64,000 nt of DNA from Pseudobutyrivibrio xylanivorans. GTDB taxonomy: Bacteria > Bacillota > Clostridia > Lachnospirales > Lachnospiraceae. A program made the position numbers and the translations under genes. The stretch covers positions 124,001 to 188,000 of the forward strand of contig NZ_VTVE01000003.1 in NCBI RefSeq assembly GCF_010906925.1, in the 5' to 3' direction. Below the pieces are notes generated by a model that was not told the DNA's origin, did not search any database, and was given only the letters and a program-made list of their open reading frames with translations. Shown here one piece after another: positions 17,412-25,997 of the stretch (its first letter is position 1; every line of letters begins with the position of its first letter).

Positions 17412-17843
17412 ATGATAAATGAAGAAAGAGTTAGGCATATGACTGCTATGGCTATTTTCGAGAAGGAAATGGGCCCTGAGTATCAGCCAATGCTTAAGTA
17501 CACGAAAAAGGAATACATAGCGCTTCACGGCTGGGGAGGATTCCTGGCAGGCACATTGATTTACGCTGTTGTATTTGCATTGATTGTTATCTATTTGATT
17601 AGTGATAAAATTGGTAATTTAAATACCATGTATATGTTGACAATAGCTTTGGTGGGACTTTTAGGTTATGCAGCATACATCATTTTACATGTTCACAATG
17701 TTCGTAGGAGAGCGGAGCGACACTACAGACGTGGACGACGCCTTATCAAAGAGCTTGGAGCTAAATACAACAAGCTAAATAATATGTATGTGGATGAGGC
17801 GCAACAGACAAAACCGTTACTTGCAAGAGATTTCGAAGAATAG
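17412..17843 (+). CDS. Small membrane protein of unknown function
   Basis: This 143-aa protein has two hydrophobic helices (about residues 43-65 and 72-93) and a basic C-terminal cytoplasmic part (HVHNVRRRAERHYRRGRRLIKEL) that may be an amphipathic or coiled helix. The N-terminal 35 residues are cytoplasmic and charged. I do not recognise a family. It is 15 bp upstream of another membrane protein and part of the run leading into cdaA-cdaR-glmM, so it may act in envelope or c-di-AMP physiology. That is guilt by association only. Confidence 0.65.
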   Translation: MINEERVRHMTAMAIFEKEMGPEYQPMLKYTKKEYIALHGWGGFLAGTLIYAVVFALIVIYLISDKIGNLNTMYMLTIALVGLLGYAAYIILHVHNVRRRAERHYRRGRRLIKELGAKYNKLNNMYVDEAQQTKPLLARDFEE

Positions 17844-17858
17844 ATTAAGGAAGAATAT

Positions 17859-18770
17859 ATGAACGCTTTTATTAGAATACGTGATGATATCAGAAGATTT
17901 GTACTTTCGCGAGAATTACTTTTTGTTAAGATTTGGAACGCACTTGTAGCATTTGTTGGTCTTTTATGTATCAGCAGCAATTTTGGGCACTATAAACCTA
18001 TTAGTCAATTATGGGTTTCAATTATAATTTCAATTGTATGTGCTTTCTTTCCAATTCAAGGAGTTGCCTTTGTTCTTTCAGCAGTTCTTTTTGTTGACTT
18101 AGCATCTCTAGATTTAGGCATTGCACTTGTTGCACTAGGTCTTGTTGTGATTGGATATCTCGTTTGTGCATATTTTAGAAGTAAAAATACCTACAATATG
18201 GTTGTGGTCCCTATTTGTTATTCTTTTGGCGCTCCTTATGTGATGTCGCTTGGAGCGGGACTCATGTCAAACATTACAGAAGTTACATCGATTATTTGCG
18301 GCTCAGTAGTGGCATTTTATTTGCATGTAATCAAGTCAAATGTGACAGCTATATTAGATGAGACTGTAGAGGTCAATTCTATTTCTCTTATAAAAGAACA
18401 GATGATTCAAAACAAAATGTTTTGGTTCTTCTTGGCAGCTATGACAGCCATGTTTTTGGTTGTCTATTTCTTACGTCAGTCTAGCATAAATATGTCATGG
18501 ATTATTGCAAATGTTACTGGCGTTGCTGTTGAGTTTGTTATCATGCTCGCAGGCTATCTTCTTACTAGCCAAAAGGGTGAGATTACAGGATTGATTTTAG
18601 GAAATATTTTAGTATTGATAGTGGGAGTGATTTTAAATTACTTCGTACTTGATTTGGATTATTCTAGAATTGAAAAGGTTCAGTTCGAGGATGATGATTA
18701 CTATTATTATGTTACAGCGGTTCCTAAGATCAGAATCGTTGAAGAAGATAAAGAAATCAAAAAAATATAA
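17859..18770 (+). CDS. Polytopic membrane protein of unknown function, upstream of cdaA
   Basis: The product has 303 aa with about eight hydrophobic segments in two blocks (residues 25-165 and 185-260) separated by a hydrophilic stretch (LDETVEVNSISLIKEQMIQNKM). The C-terminal 45 residues are acidic and probably cytoplasmic (DLDYSRIEKVQFEDDDYYYY). AAGGAAG precedes the start. I do not recognise a named family. The gene lies 34 nt before cdaA, and the two are probably co-transcribed, which makes a role near the membrane-bound diadenylate cyclase conceivable but unproven. Confidence 0.7.
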   Translation: MNAFIRIRDDIRRFVLSRELLFVKIWNALVAFVGLLCISSNFGHYKPISQLWVSIIISIVCAFFPIQGVAFVLSAVLFVDLASLDLGIALVALGLVVIGYLVCAYFRSKNTYNMVVVPICYSFGAPYVMSLGAGLMSNITEVTSIICGSVVAFYLHVIKSNVTAILDETVEVNSISLIKEQMIQNKMFWFFLAAMTAMFLVVYFLRQSSINMSWIIANVTGVAVEFVIMLAGYLLTSQKGEITGLILGNILVLIVGVILNYFVLDLDYSRIEKVQFEDDDYYYYVTAVPKIRIVEEDKEIKKI

Positions 18771-18804
18771 CAATGACCCGAGAGGGTAGTGAGGAAGTGA
18801 ATAA

Positions 18805-19665
18805 GTGGTCGAATTTGTAAATGCTGTTGATGCCTTCATCGATGATTATTTCAATGTAAAGCTTCCAGATGTTTCCATCACAGACATAATTGAGATTGTT
18901 ATAATTTCATATTTCATGTACCACCTGCTTGTTTGGATAAAAAATAGTAGAGTGTGGATGCTGGTTAGGGGTGTTATTTTCATCCTTATCTTTTTTGTGT
19001 TTGCCGCTATTTTTGAAATGAACACCATCTTGTGGCTAGGTGAAAAGCTGGTCTCTGTTGCAGTCACTGTACTTATAGTTGTATTCCAGCCAGAGCTTAG
19101 ACGAGCCCTAGAGCAAATAGGTCGCAGGAAAATCAAGTCCATATTCACGTGGAACTTACTGAAGACGGGTGCTAAAAAGTTTGACGACACCACTATTGTC
19201 AGCATGGTTACTGCTTGCTATGAGATGGGCGCAGTTAAAACGGGAGCACTTATTGTAGTAGAAAATGACATGCAGCTGACTGAGTTTGAGCGTACAGGTA
19301 TTAGCATAGACGCCCTGGTTACCAGACAGCTTCTGATTAACATATTTGAAAAGAACACACCACTTCATGATGGAGCCGTGATAGTCAGAGGAGATAGAGT
19401 GGTATCTGCTACCTGCTATTTACCGCTTTCTGACAACATGGGACTGTCAAAGGATTTAGGAACAAGACATAGAGCTGCTGTTGGTATCAGTGAGGTTTCT
19501 GACTCTCTTACAATCGTTGTTTCTGAGGAGACAGGTACTGTTTCCTATGCTCGTGAGGGACGTATTGTTCGGGATGTTAAGGAAGATGAGCTGATTGCTG
19601 AGTTAAAGCGCATCCAGAATCCTGATGAAGAAGATGTTATCGAGCCAGAAAAGAGGGAGGGATAG
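18805..19665 (+). CDS. cdaA: Diadenylate cyclase CdaA (c-di-AMP synthase)
   Basis: The product has 286 aa. Three N-terminal membrane helices (residues about 20-95) are followed by a DAC domain with the catalytic motifs LHDGAVIVRGDRV and GTRHRAAVGISE. It condenses two ATP into cyclic di-AMP at the membrane. The start is GTG at 18805, preceded by GAGGAAG. It is followed two bases later by cdaR and then by glmM, the conserved Firmicute order in which CdaR and GlmM bind and modulate CdaA. Regulation through those partners is established for the family; here it rests on synteny. Confidence 0.95.
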   Translation: MVEFVNAVDAFIDDYFNVKLPDVSITDIIEIVIISYFMYHLLVWIKNSRVWMLVRGVIFILIFFVFAAIFEMNTILWLGEKLVSVAVTVLIVVFQPELRRALEQIGRRKIKSIFTWNLLKTGAKKFDDTTIVSMVTACYEMGAVKTGALIVVENDMQLTEFERTGISIDALVTRQLLINIFEKNTPLHDGAVIVRGDRVVSATCYLPLSDNMGLSKDLGTRHRAAVGISEVSDSLTIVVSEETGTVSYAREGRIVRDVKEDELIAELKRIQNPDEEDVIEPEKREG

Positions 19666-19667
19666 TT

Positions 19668-20939
19668 ATGAAGCAGAAAATATTAAAAGCCCTCACCAAG
19701 GACGTAGGACTGAAGATTTTAGCTTTCGTCTTCGCCTTCTTATTATGGCTAGTTGTTGTAAATATTGATGATCCTACACAGACTAGGACATTTACTTCGG
19801 TTGTTACAGTTACTAATGCGGATGTATTGAAAAACGCTGGTAAGCTATACGAGATAAAAGATGGTGTCAACACAGTTAGCTTTAGAGTTACTGCAAAGCG
19901 TTCTATCATTGAGAAACTTTCGCCATCGGATTTTAGTGCTGTTGCAGACATGAAGGACTTAGAGAACGAGGAGAGAATTCCTGTTACTATTTCCGCAAAA
20001 TCATACGCAAACAGCGTATCCATCTCTAGCAAGCAGAACTACCTATATGTAGAGCTTGAGGATGAGATAACAGAGAGATTTGTAATTAACGCAGAGACAA
20101 CAGGCAAGTCAGATACAGACTTAGAGGTAGAAACTGTCACATGCAGTCCAACAGTTCTTACAGTTACAGGTCCAGAGGAAATCGTTAACAGTATAGAAAA
20201 GGTAGTTGCTACTGCAAATATTTCTGGAGTTACAGGCGACTTTACAGAGAGTGTAATTCCTAAGTTCTATGACAAGGGTGGCGAATTGGTAGATGCTAAG
20301 GAATTGACTCTATCAGTTTCAACTGTAGGTGTCAGCGTTCACTTCGTAAATACGAAGACAGTTGATATTGTTGTCAAGACAAGCGGTACACTATCTGCTG
20401 ATTTGAAGCTTGGCTCTATTAAGACAGATCCGTCATCAGTGATGGTTATTGGAGAGGCTAGCGCCCTTAACAACGTTGCCAACATAACCATTCCAGACAG
20501 TGTTATTAACCTATCAAATATTACTGGATCATTTATGACCACAGTTGATATTAGCTCATATCTACCTGAGGGTGTGGAACTTACAGAGGGCACATCATCA
20601 AAGGTTACCATCTATGTATTGATGGAAGAAGAGGTTGCCAGCACAGCCCATGTGGCAACTGACAATATTGAGCTTAGAGACGTACCGGAGGGTCTTAGCG
20701 CCACATTGACTACTGACAAGATTACAGTCAATGTATACGGTACACAATCAGCTATTGACGCTTTGAATGCTTCTGATATAAAGGGATATATTGATTGCTC
20801 AGGATTATCAGCAGGGGATGGCCAAAATGTTGTCCTACAGTTTGAAAACCCTGAGGGAATCACAGTCCAGAATACTTCCGTCACAGTAAATGTGGTTGAG
20901 GAGAAAAAAGAGGATTCAGACGAGGCGGCTGAAAATTAA
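19668..20939 (+). CDS. cdaR: CdaA regulatory protein CdaR (YbbR-domain protein)
   Basis: This 423-aa protein has one N-terminal membrane helix (ILAFVFAFLLWLVVVNIDDP, residues about 17-36) followed by four YbbR-type beta-rich repeats on the outer face (each with a pattern like VTVTGPEEIVNSIEKVVATANISGV) and an acidic C-terminal tail. In Firmicutes CdaR contacts CdaA and modulates c-di-AMP production. GGGAGG lies seven nt upstream, inside the cdaA 3' end, so the two are translationally coupled. Length and repeat number are normal. Confidence 0.9.
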   Translation: MKQKILKALTKDVGLKILAFVFAFLLWLVVVNIDDPTQTRTFTSVVTVTNADVLKNAGKLYEIKDGVNTVSFRVTAKRSIIEKLSPSDFSAVADMKDLENEERIPVTISAKSYANSVSISSKQNYLYVELEDEITERFVINAETTGKSDTDLEVETVTCSPTVLTVTGPEEIVNSIEKVVATANISGVTGDFTESVIPKFYDKGGELVDAKELTLSVSTVGVSVHFVNTKTVDIVVKTSGTLSADLKLGSIKTDPSSVMVIGEASALNNVANITIPDSVINLSNITGSFMTTVDISSYLPEGVELTEGTSSKVTIYVLMEEEVASTAHVATDNIELRDVPEGLSATLTTDKITVNVYGTQSAIDALNASDIKGYIDCSGLSAGDGQNVVLQFENPEGITVQNTSVTVNVVEEKKEDSDEAAEN

Positions 20940-20960
20940 ACAAAAGAGGATTATTAGAAA

Positions 20961-22310
20961 ATGGGAAGATTATTTGGAACAGATGGAGTCAGAGGTGTAG
21001 CTGGCTCAGAACTTACAATAGACCTTGCTAGACAGCTTGGACAGGCTGGCGCATACGTACTCACAAAAGAGGCTAGCCATCAGCCAACAATCATCGTTGG
21101 TTGCGATACACGTATTTCAGGTACAATGCTTGCATCTGCTCTTATGAGTGGTATCTGTTCGGTTGGAGCTAATGCAGTTTATGTTGGAGTATTACCAACA
21201 CCAGCTATTGCTTATTTAACTAGAAAGCACAAGGTTGATGCCGGCGTCGTTATTTCTGCCAGCCACAACCCAATGGAGTTCAACGGAATCAAGTTCTTTA
21301 ACGGTGATGGCTTCAAGCTTTCTGATGAGCTTGAGGATGAGATTCAAGAGCTTATCGAAAGCGATATGAAGGGGGTAAATCTCCCAACAGGTGCTGAGAT
21401 TGGTAAGATTGATTTCAGATTTGATCTTGGTAGAGAGTACGTAGACTTCCTCAAGAACACAGTTCCTATGGATTTATCAGGAATGAAGATTGTTATCGAC
21501 TGTGCAGAGGGTGCTTCATATAGGACATCAGTTGCTTGTCTTTCTGAGATGGGCGCTGAGCTTATTACAATTCACAACAATCCAGACGGAACAAATATCA
21601 ATAGCAACTGTGGTAGTACACATATGGATGAGCTTAAGGCTCGTGTAGTTGCTGAAAATGCAAAGCTAGGTCTTGCTTTTGACGGCGATGCAGATAGAAT
21701 GCTTGCAGTTGATGAGAAGGGACGCCTTGTTGACGGCGACCAGATTATGGCAATCTGCGCTAAGCACATGAAGGACAAGGGAATCCTTAAGAAGAATACA
21801 TGTGTAGTTACAGTAATGACCAATCTTGGCTTTACTCTCATGGCTAAGGAACAGGGAATCAATGTTGAGTCAACAAAGGTTGGTGATAGATACGTTCTCG
21901 AGAACATGCTTGCAAATGGTTACAATATCGGCGGCGAGCAGAGTGGTCACGTTATTTTCTTAGATGATAATACAACAGGTGATGGCCTTTTATCAGCTCT
22001 TCACCTTCTTAGAGTATTAGTTGAGACAGGAAAGTCTCTTTCAGAGCTTGCTTCTATTATGGAGGTACTTCCACAGGCACTTGTTAATGCCAAGGTACCT
22101 AACCACAAGAAGGAAAGCTACATGGAGTATCCTGAGATTGCTGAGGCAATCAAGAATCTTGAGGCTAAGTTCGCAGGCGAGGGCCGCGTACTCATCCGTC
22201 CTTCAGGTACAGAGCCACTAGTTCGAGTTATGATTGAGGGCAAGAATCAGGAAGAAATAGAGGGTGATGCTAAGGCACTAGCAGAGCTCATCACTAACAC
22301 AATGCTCTAA
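20961..22310 (+). CDS. glmM: Phosphoglucosamine mutase
   Basis: This 449-aa alpha-D-phosphohexomutase converts glucosamine-6-phosphate to glucosamine-1-phosphate for UDP-GlcNAc, peptidoglycan and the surface glycans made downstream. The phosphoserine loop VVISASHNP (Ser101), the metal loop [14 protein letters not shown], the sugar loop [10 protein letters not shown] and the phosphate loop [12 protein letters not shown] are all intact. It completes the cdaA-cdaR-glmM unit; GlmM is also a known inhibitor of CdaA in related bacteria. AAGAGGA precedes the start. Confidence 0.97.
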   Translation: MGRLFGTDGVRGVAGSELTIDLARQLGQAGAYVLTKEASHQPTIIVGCDTRISGTMLASALMSGICSVGANAVYVGVLPTPAIAYLTRKHKVDAGVVISASHNPMEFNGIKFFNGDGFKLSDELEDEIQELIESDMKGVNLPTGAEIGKIDFRFDLGREYVDFLKNTVPMDLSGMKIVIDCAEGASYRTSVACLSEMGAELITIHNNPDGTNINSNCGSTHMDELKARVVAENAKLGLAFDGDADRMLAVDEKGRLVDGDQIMAICAKHMKDKGILKKNTCVVTVMTNLGFTLMAKEQGINVESTKVGDRYVLENMLANGYNIGGEQSGHVIFLDDNTTGDGLLSALHLLRVLVETGKSLSELASIMEVLPQALVNAKVPNHKKESYMEYPEIAEAIKNLEAKFAGEGRVLIRPSGTEPLVRVMIEGKNQEEIEGDAKALAELITNTML

Positions 22311-22361
22311 TAATTTTGAGAGCAAATCTTTACGAAAATGTAATAGATTTGGAGATACATT

Positions 22362-22628
22362 ATGGTTACTAAAAAAGTTCAGATAGTAAACGCCACAGGT
22401 CTTCACCTTCGCCCTGCAGGACTTTTGTGCGAGATTGCTATGAAATATACAAGCAAAATTACTTTCAAAACAGATAACAATTACGAGGCAAACGCCAAGT
22501 CAGTTTTAAGTGTACTTGGTGCATGCGTAAAAAGTGGCGAAGAAATTGAAATCATCTGTGATGGCATAGATGAAGAAGAGGCTCTTGAAGATATGGTTAA
22601 TTCTATATCTGCAGGTCTCGGCGAATAA
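22362..22628 (+). CDS. ptsH: HPr phosphocarrier protein
   Basis: The product has 88 aa. The phosphorylated histidine is His15 in NATGLHLRPAG, and the regulatory serine is Ser47 in NAKSVLSVLGA (equivalent to Ser46). HPr carries phosphate from enzyme I to PTS permeases and, when serine-phosphorylated, acts with CcpA in catabolite repression. The presence of His15 rules out a Crh-type paralogue. No enzyme I gene is adjacent. It lies 51 nt after glmM, probably on the same transcript, and ends at a terminator. Confidence 0.93.
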   Translation: MVTKKVQIVNATGLHLRPAGLLCEIAMKYTSKITFKTDNNYEANAKSVLSVLGACVKSGEEIEIICDGIDEEEALEDMVNSISAGLGE

Positions 22629-22646
22629 TAGCGCCCTAAATCAGCT

Positions 22647-22680
22647 AAAAATCGTGTAATGAAACATTGCATGATTTTTA
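22647..22680 (+). terminator. Terminator after ptsH
   Basis: AAAAATCGTGtaATG pairs with CATTGCATGATTTTT around an AAA loop, giving a stem that ends in a T-run. It separates the cda/glmM/ptsH unit from the leuA leader. Confidence 0.75.
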
Positions 22681-22717
22681 AATAGACAAAGAATAGCTTT
22701 TTATATATCTGACGATA

Positions 22718-22872
22718 GCCTTGTAGCTATCAAGCTCTAAGTGTTGCGTAGGTTCTTAGCACAAGCATTCGCTTGTGTACATACTAAAAGTCTTCCTTGC
22801 AGTCGACTTTTGGTATGATTTTCACATGTAGTGAACCGGAGCAATATCTTAGGCTTGAGAGCGTAACAAGGC
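22718..22872 (+). repeat. Family A structured element, copy A1 (leader of leuA, expanded form)
   Basis: The outer helix GCCTTGT (22718-22724) pairs with ACAAGGC (22866-22872); the inner helix TCAAGC pairs with GCTTGA, with the A/GTA-type internal loop between. The apical part is larger than in other copies. GGTTC/GAACC encloses two extra hairpins (ACAAGC/GCTTGT and ATACTAAAAGTC/GACTTTTGGTAT) plus the usual terminal hairpin TTCAC-ATGTA-GTGAA. A flanking CTTTTTAT/ATAAAAAG pair may extend it further. There is no T-box specifier stem or leucine-rich leader peptide, so this is not a classical leuA attenuator. Confidence 0.8.
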
Positions 22873-22921
22873 GAGAAAAAAGATAAAATAAAAAGTGAGA
22901 TGTTAGCTAGGAGGAAGAACA

Positions 22922-24610
22922 ATGTTGAATTACAAGCGTTACAAGGCAAACCCAGTGTTAAAGTTTCCAGAGCGTACTTGGCCTGACAAGCAGATCACCA
23001 AAGCTCCAATTTGGTGTTCAGTAGACCTACGTGATGGTAACCAGGCTCTCGTTGAACCAATGTCGGTTGACGAGAAAATGGAACTATTTGACCTCCTACT
23101 AAAGCTAGGTTTCAAGGAAATCGAAATCGGATTTCCAGCAGCAAGCCAGATTGAATTCGACTTTTTGAGACAGTTAGTTAAGGAAAATAAGATTCCTTCA
23201 GATGTTAAGGTACAGGTTCTTTCACAGTGCCGCGAGGAGTTAATTGACCGTACATTTGAGGCTATTCAGGGAATTCCAAATGTTATTTTCCATATTTACA
23301 ATTCCACATCAACTCTTCAGAGAGATGTAGTTTTCAATGCAGACAAGGAAGAGATTATTGAGATTGCAAAGAAGGGTACTCAGATGGTCAAGGACCGTTT
23401 GGACCGTTACGATGGCAATTTACAGCTTGAGTATTCTCCAGAATCATTTACAGGTACTGAGGTAGATTTCTCACTTGAGATTTGTACAGCAGTTCAGGAT
23501 ACTTGGGACCATGCAACAGATGCTCCAATAATTTTCAACTTACCAGCAACTGTTGAGATGAATACTCCTAACGTATATGCGGATCAAATCGAGTGGATGA
23601 GCACACACTTCAAGGACAGAGAGAATATTATTCTTTCAATCCATCCACACAATGATAGAGGTACAGGCGTAGCTATTACAGAGCTTGGACTTCTTGCTGG
23701 CGCTGACAGAGTAGAGGGAACTCTTCTCGGAAATGGTGAGCGTACAGGTAATGTAGATATTCTTACAATTGCTTATAATATGTTCTCTCAGGGTGTTAAC
23801 CCAGAGCTTGATCTTGATGATATCAAGGAAATTGTTGAAGTTTGCGAGAGAGTTACAAAGATGCCTACAGATGCAAGACATCCATATGCAGGTGAGCTTG
23901 TGTTTACAGCATTCTCTGGTTCTCATCAGGATGCAATCAACAAGGGTGTCAAGGCAATGAGAGAGCGCCAGAATATGTACTGGGAGGTTCCATATCTTCC
24001 AATTGACCCTGCAGATATCGGCCGTAAGTACGAGCCAGTTGTTCGTATCAACAGCCAGTCAGGTAAGGGCGGCGTAGCATTTGTTATGGATACAGTTTAT
24101 GGCTACAAGCTTCCAAAGAAGATGCAGCGTGAGTTTGCTGATGTTGTTCAGTATATTTCTGAGAAGCAGGGCGGCGAGGTTACACCACAGCGCATTATGG
24201 AGGCATTCAAGTCTCAGTACTTAGAGAACAAAGAGCCACTTACACTTGAGTATGTTGTCATCAAAGATGACAAGGATACAGACGATACAGTTGCAGTCCT
24301 TGACTTTAGCTACAATGGAGAGAAGTTCCATTCAGAGGCTGAAGGAAACGGACCTATCGATGCTGTTAAGCTTGCAATCAAGCAGTGTGTACCAGAGCTT
24401 GAGTTTACACTTATCGACTACACCGAGCATACACTTGCACAGGCTCAGGGTTCAGGTGCTAAGGCTGCTGCCTATATTGAGATGCGTGATGAGCGCCACG
24501 GCAACACAACATTCGGAGTTGGCGTTAGCTCAAATATCACACGCGCATCTATCCGCGGTATGTTTAGTGCATACAATAGACTCATCAAAAAGTCTAAGGA
24601 CTATGTATAA
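22922..24610 (+). CDS. leuA: 2-isopropylmalate synthase
   Basis: The 562-aa enzyme is of the longer type-2 LeuA class. It condenses 2-ketoisovalerate with acetyl-CoA, the first committed step to leucine. The N-terminal DRE-TIM barrel carries CSVDLRDGNQALVEPM, the metal/substrate motif LSIHPHNDRGTGVA and LLGNGERTGNVDI. The C-terminal 130 residues form the regulatory domain (LDYTEHTLAQAQGSGAKAAAYIEM-type region) that binds leucine for feedback inhibition. AGGAGG precedes the start. Expression may be influenced by element A1 in its leader. No other leucine genes follow; the next gene is rmlD. Confidence 0.93.
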   Translation: MLNYKRYKANPVLKFPERTWPDKQITKAPIWCSVDLRDGNQALVEPMSVDEKMELFDLLLKLGFKEIEIGFPAASQIEFDFLRQLVKENKIPSDVKVQVLSQCREELIDRTFEAIQGIPNVIFHIYNSTSTLQRDVVFNADKEEIIEIAKKGTQMVKDRLDRYDGNLQLEYSPESFTGTEVDFSLEICTAVQDTWDHATDAPIIFNLPATVEMNTPNVYADQIEWMSTHFKDRENIILSIHPHNDRGTGVAITELGLLAGADRVEGTLLGNGERTGNVDILTIAYNMFSQGVNPELDLDDIKEIVEVCERVTKMPTDARHPYAGELVFTAFSGSHQDAINKGVKAMRERQNMYWEVPYLPIDPADIGRKYEPVVRINSQSGKGGVAFVMDTVYGYKLPKKMQREFADVVQYISEKQGGEVTPQRIMEAFKSQYLENKEPLTLEYVVIKDDKDTDDTVAVLDFSYNGEKFHSEAEGNGPIDAVKLAIKQCVPELEFTLIDYTEHTLAQAQGSGAKAAAYIEMRDERHGNTTFGVGVSSNITRASIRGMFSAYNRLIKKSKDYV

Positions 24611-24616
24611 AATAGG

Positions 24617-24800
24617 CAGCCAAAAATTTAGGCTGTGAGTCAATCCAGCTTATATAATCATCCAATGACACGCTTTCGCTCTTATTCGCTCGTCACGTTA
24701 CTAAGATGCTGCTATGCACCATCAAGTAACGACGGCTCATCAAGGTCATTTGGATTGATTATATAACCTGAATTTCCAGCATTGGTTTTCTATTTGGCTG
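24617..24800 (-). repeat. Family B structured element, copy B5, in reverse orientation
   Basis: Read on the minus strand this matches family B. GATTATATAA-type outer arms (24757-24766 with 24650-24659) form a perfect 10-bp helix; next come CCAAATGAC/GTCATTGG, the CGT/ACG-A-GC helix with bulged A, the CGTTACTTGATG...CATCTTAGTAACG hairpin, then AATAAGAGCGAAAGCGTGTC with a GAAA loop. A further outer pair CAGCCAAA/TTTGGCTG closes the ends (24617 and 24800). It lies after leuA and before rmlD, both plus-strand genes, so a normal transcript would contain only its complement. Confidence 0.72.
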
Positions 24801-24850
24801 ACAAATAAATAAACCGGGGGCATATTTTGAACCACGGTAAAGAGGTAAAT

Positions 24851-25714
24851 ATGAGAAAGATTTTAGTTACGGGTTGCAATGGACAGCTTGGTCGTGCAAT
24901 TCAGAATGAGTATGGCGATGAGGTAGAGTTTATTCTTACTGATGTTGTTGAGGGAGAAAAAATTTCGCCACTTAATATTATGGATTTGGACGAGGTGCTT
25001 AGCTTCGTTGAGTCCAAAAAGCCAGATGTTATCATTAACTGCGCAGCAGCTACTAATGTAGATGGTTGCGAGAAGGACTGGGATTTTGCTTACAAGCTTA
25101 ATGCTCTTGGTCCTAGAAATTTGGCTATAGCAGCTACTAAGGTAGGAGCAAAGCTTGTGCATGTTAGCACAGATTATGTTTTCCCAGGCAATGCCACAAA
25201 GCCAATTACAGAGTTTGATGAGCCAGGCCCAATCAGTGCCTATGGCAAGACCAAGTACGAGGGCGAGAAATTTGTTCAGCAGTTTGCTGACAAGTGGTTT
25301 ATCGTTCGTACTGCATGGCTCTACGGCGATGGTAAAAATTTCGTTAAGACAATGCTTAGCCTAGCAGAGACTCATGATGAGCTCTCAGTTGTATGTGACC
25401 AGCTTGGCTCACCTACTTCAGCAGTAGAGCTTGCTCGTATGATTCATCACCTTGAGCCTACAGAGAACTATGGTATTTTCCATGGTACTTGCGAGGGTGA
25501 TACCAACTGGGCAGATTTCACAGCAGAGATTTTCAGACTTAAGGGAATCAACGTCAAAGTCAACCGTGTAACTAGCGAAGAGTACAAGAAGATGAATCCA
25601 GCTAGCGCAGACAGACCTCACTACAGTATTCTTGACAACTATATGCTTCGCCTTACATCAGGCTACAAGATGGCAGATTGGAAGGATGCTTTAAAAGAGT
25701 ATCTCTGCAACTAA
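24851..25714 (+). CDS. rfbD: dTDP-4-dehydrorhamnose reductase
   Basis: This 287-aa RmlD/extended-SDR enzyme performs the last NAD(P)H-dependent step to dTDP-L-rhamnose. It has the nucleotide-binding ILVTGCNGQLGRAI, the STDYVF motif with catalytic Tyr/Lys (YGKTKYEGE) and VRTAWLYGDG. The ATG at 24851 (RBS AAAGAGG) is chosen over an upstream in-frame TTG at 24827. The frame continues family similarity from MRKILV onward. It begins the rhamnose gene set, which is interrupted by intergenic elements and glf rather than forming the compact rmlABCD operon seen elsewhere. Confidence 0.93.
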   Translation: MRKILVTGCNGQLGRAIQNEYGDEVEFILTDVVEGEKISPLNIMDLDEVLSFVESKKPDVIINCAAATNVDGCEKDWDFAYKLNALGPRNLAIAATKVGAKLVHVSTDYVFPGNATKPITEFDEPGPISAYGKTKYEGEKFVQQFADKWFIVRTAWLYGDGKNFVKTMLSLAETHDELSVVCDQLGSPTSAVELARMIHHLEPTENYGIFHGTCEGDTNWADFTAEIFRLKGINVKVNRVTSEEYKKMNPASADRPHYSILDNYMLRLTSGYKMADWKDALKEYLCN

Positions 25715-25728
25715 CAAACCGTTAATAG

Positions 25729-25759
25729 ACGATGGAGCCCGCTCCTATCGTTTATATAA
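25729..25759 (+). terminator. Hairpin after rmlD (possible terminator)
   Basis: ACGAT-GGAGC pairs with GCTCC-t-ATCGT around a CC loop, followed by TTTATATAAA. The stem is strong but the T-tract is imperfect, so termination would be partial. It may instead be an RNA-stabilising 3' end. Confidence 0.5.
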
Positions 25760-25814
25760 ATATGAGTGACATAATTTTTTATATACTCAAAGCAAGGCAA
25801 TCTACAAAAAGTAA

Positions 25815-25959
25815 ATTGATTGTATGCTTCTCATATTTCATCATAAGGGTACTTGAGAGCCCGTCGGCACTTATCGAGACAAAGTCGAGATTAGTACCGC
25901 TACGAGGCTCTAGTAGCGAAAGCGTGCCCGATGATGACATGTGAGAAGTATACAATTAA
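25815..25959 (+). repeat. Family B structured element, copy B6 (leader of rmlB)
   Basis: This copy differs most in primary sequence yet keeps the fold. The outer helix TTGTATGCTTCTCA (25820-25833) pairs with TGAGAAGTATACAA (25942-25955); CATCAT pairs with ATGATG; GGGTAC with GTGCCC. GAGCC-CGT pairs with ACG-A-GGCTC, retaining the bulged A. The central hairpin is CGG-AC-ATC-GAC paired with GTC-GAT-GT-CCG, and AGTAGCGAAAGCGTG carries the GAAA tetraloop. These changes relative to B1-B4 are compensatory, which is the best internal evidence for selection on structure. Confidence 0.75.
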
Positions 25960-25997
25960 AAAAACTCGGGAGATTGCCGTATAAGAAGGAGATTAAA

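Noticed and set aside
22718-22921. A T-box riboswitch or Leu-rich leader peptide before leuA.
   Set aside because: No T-box antiterminator consensus and no short ORF with leucine codons were found; the structure matches family A instead.
24246-24638. A 130-codon open frame inside the 3' end of leuA.
   Set aside because: It overlaps leuA completely in another frame and the leuA frame carries the regulatory domain.
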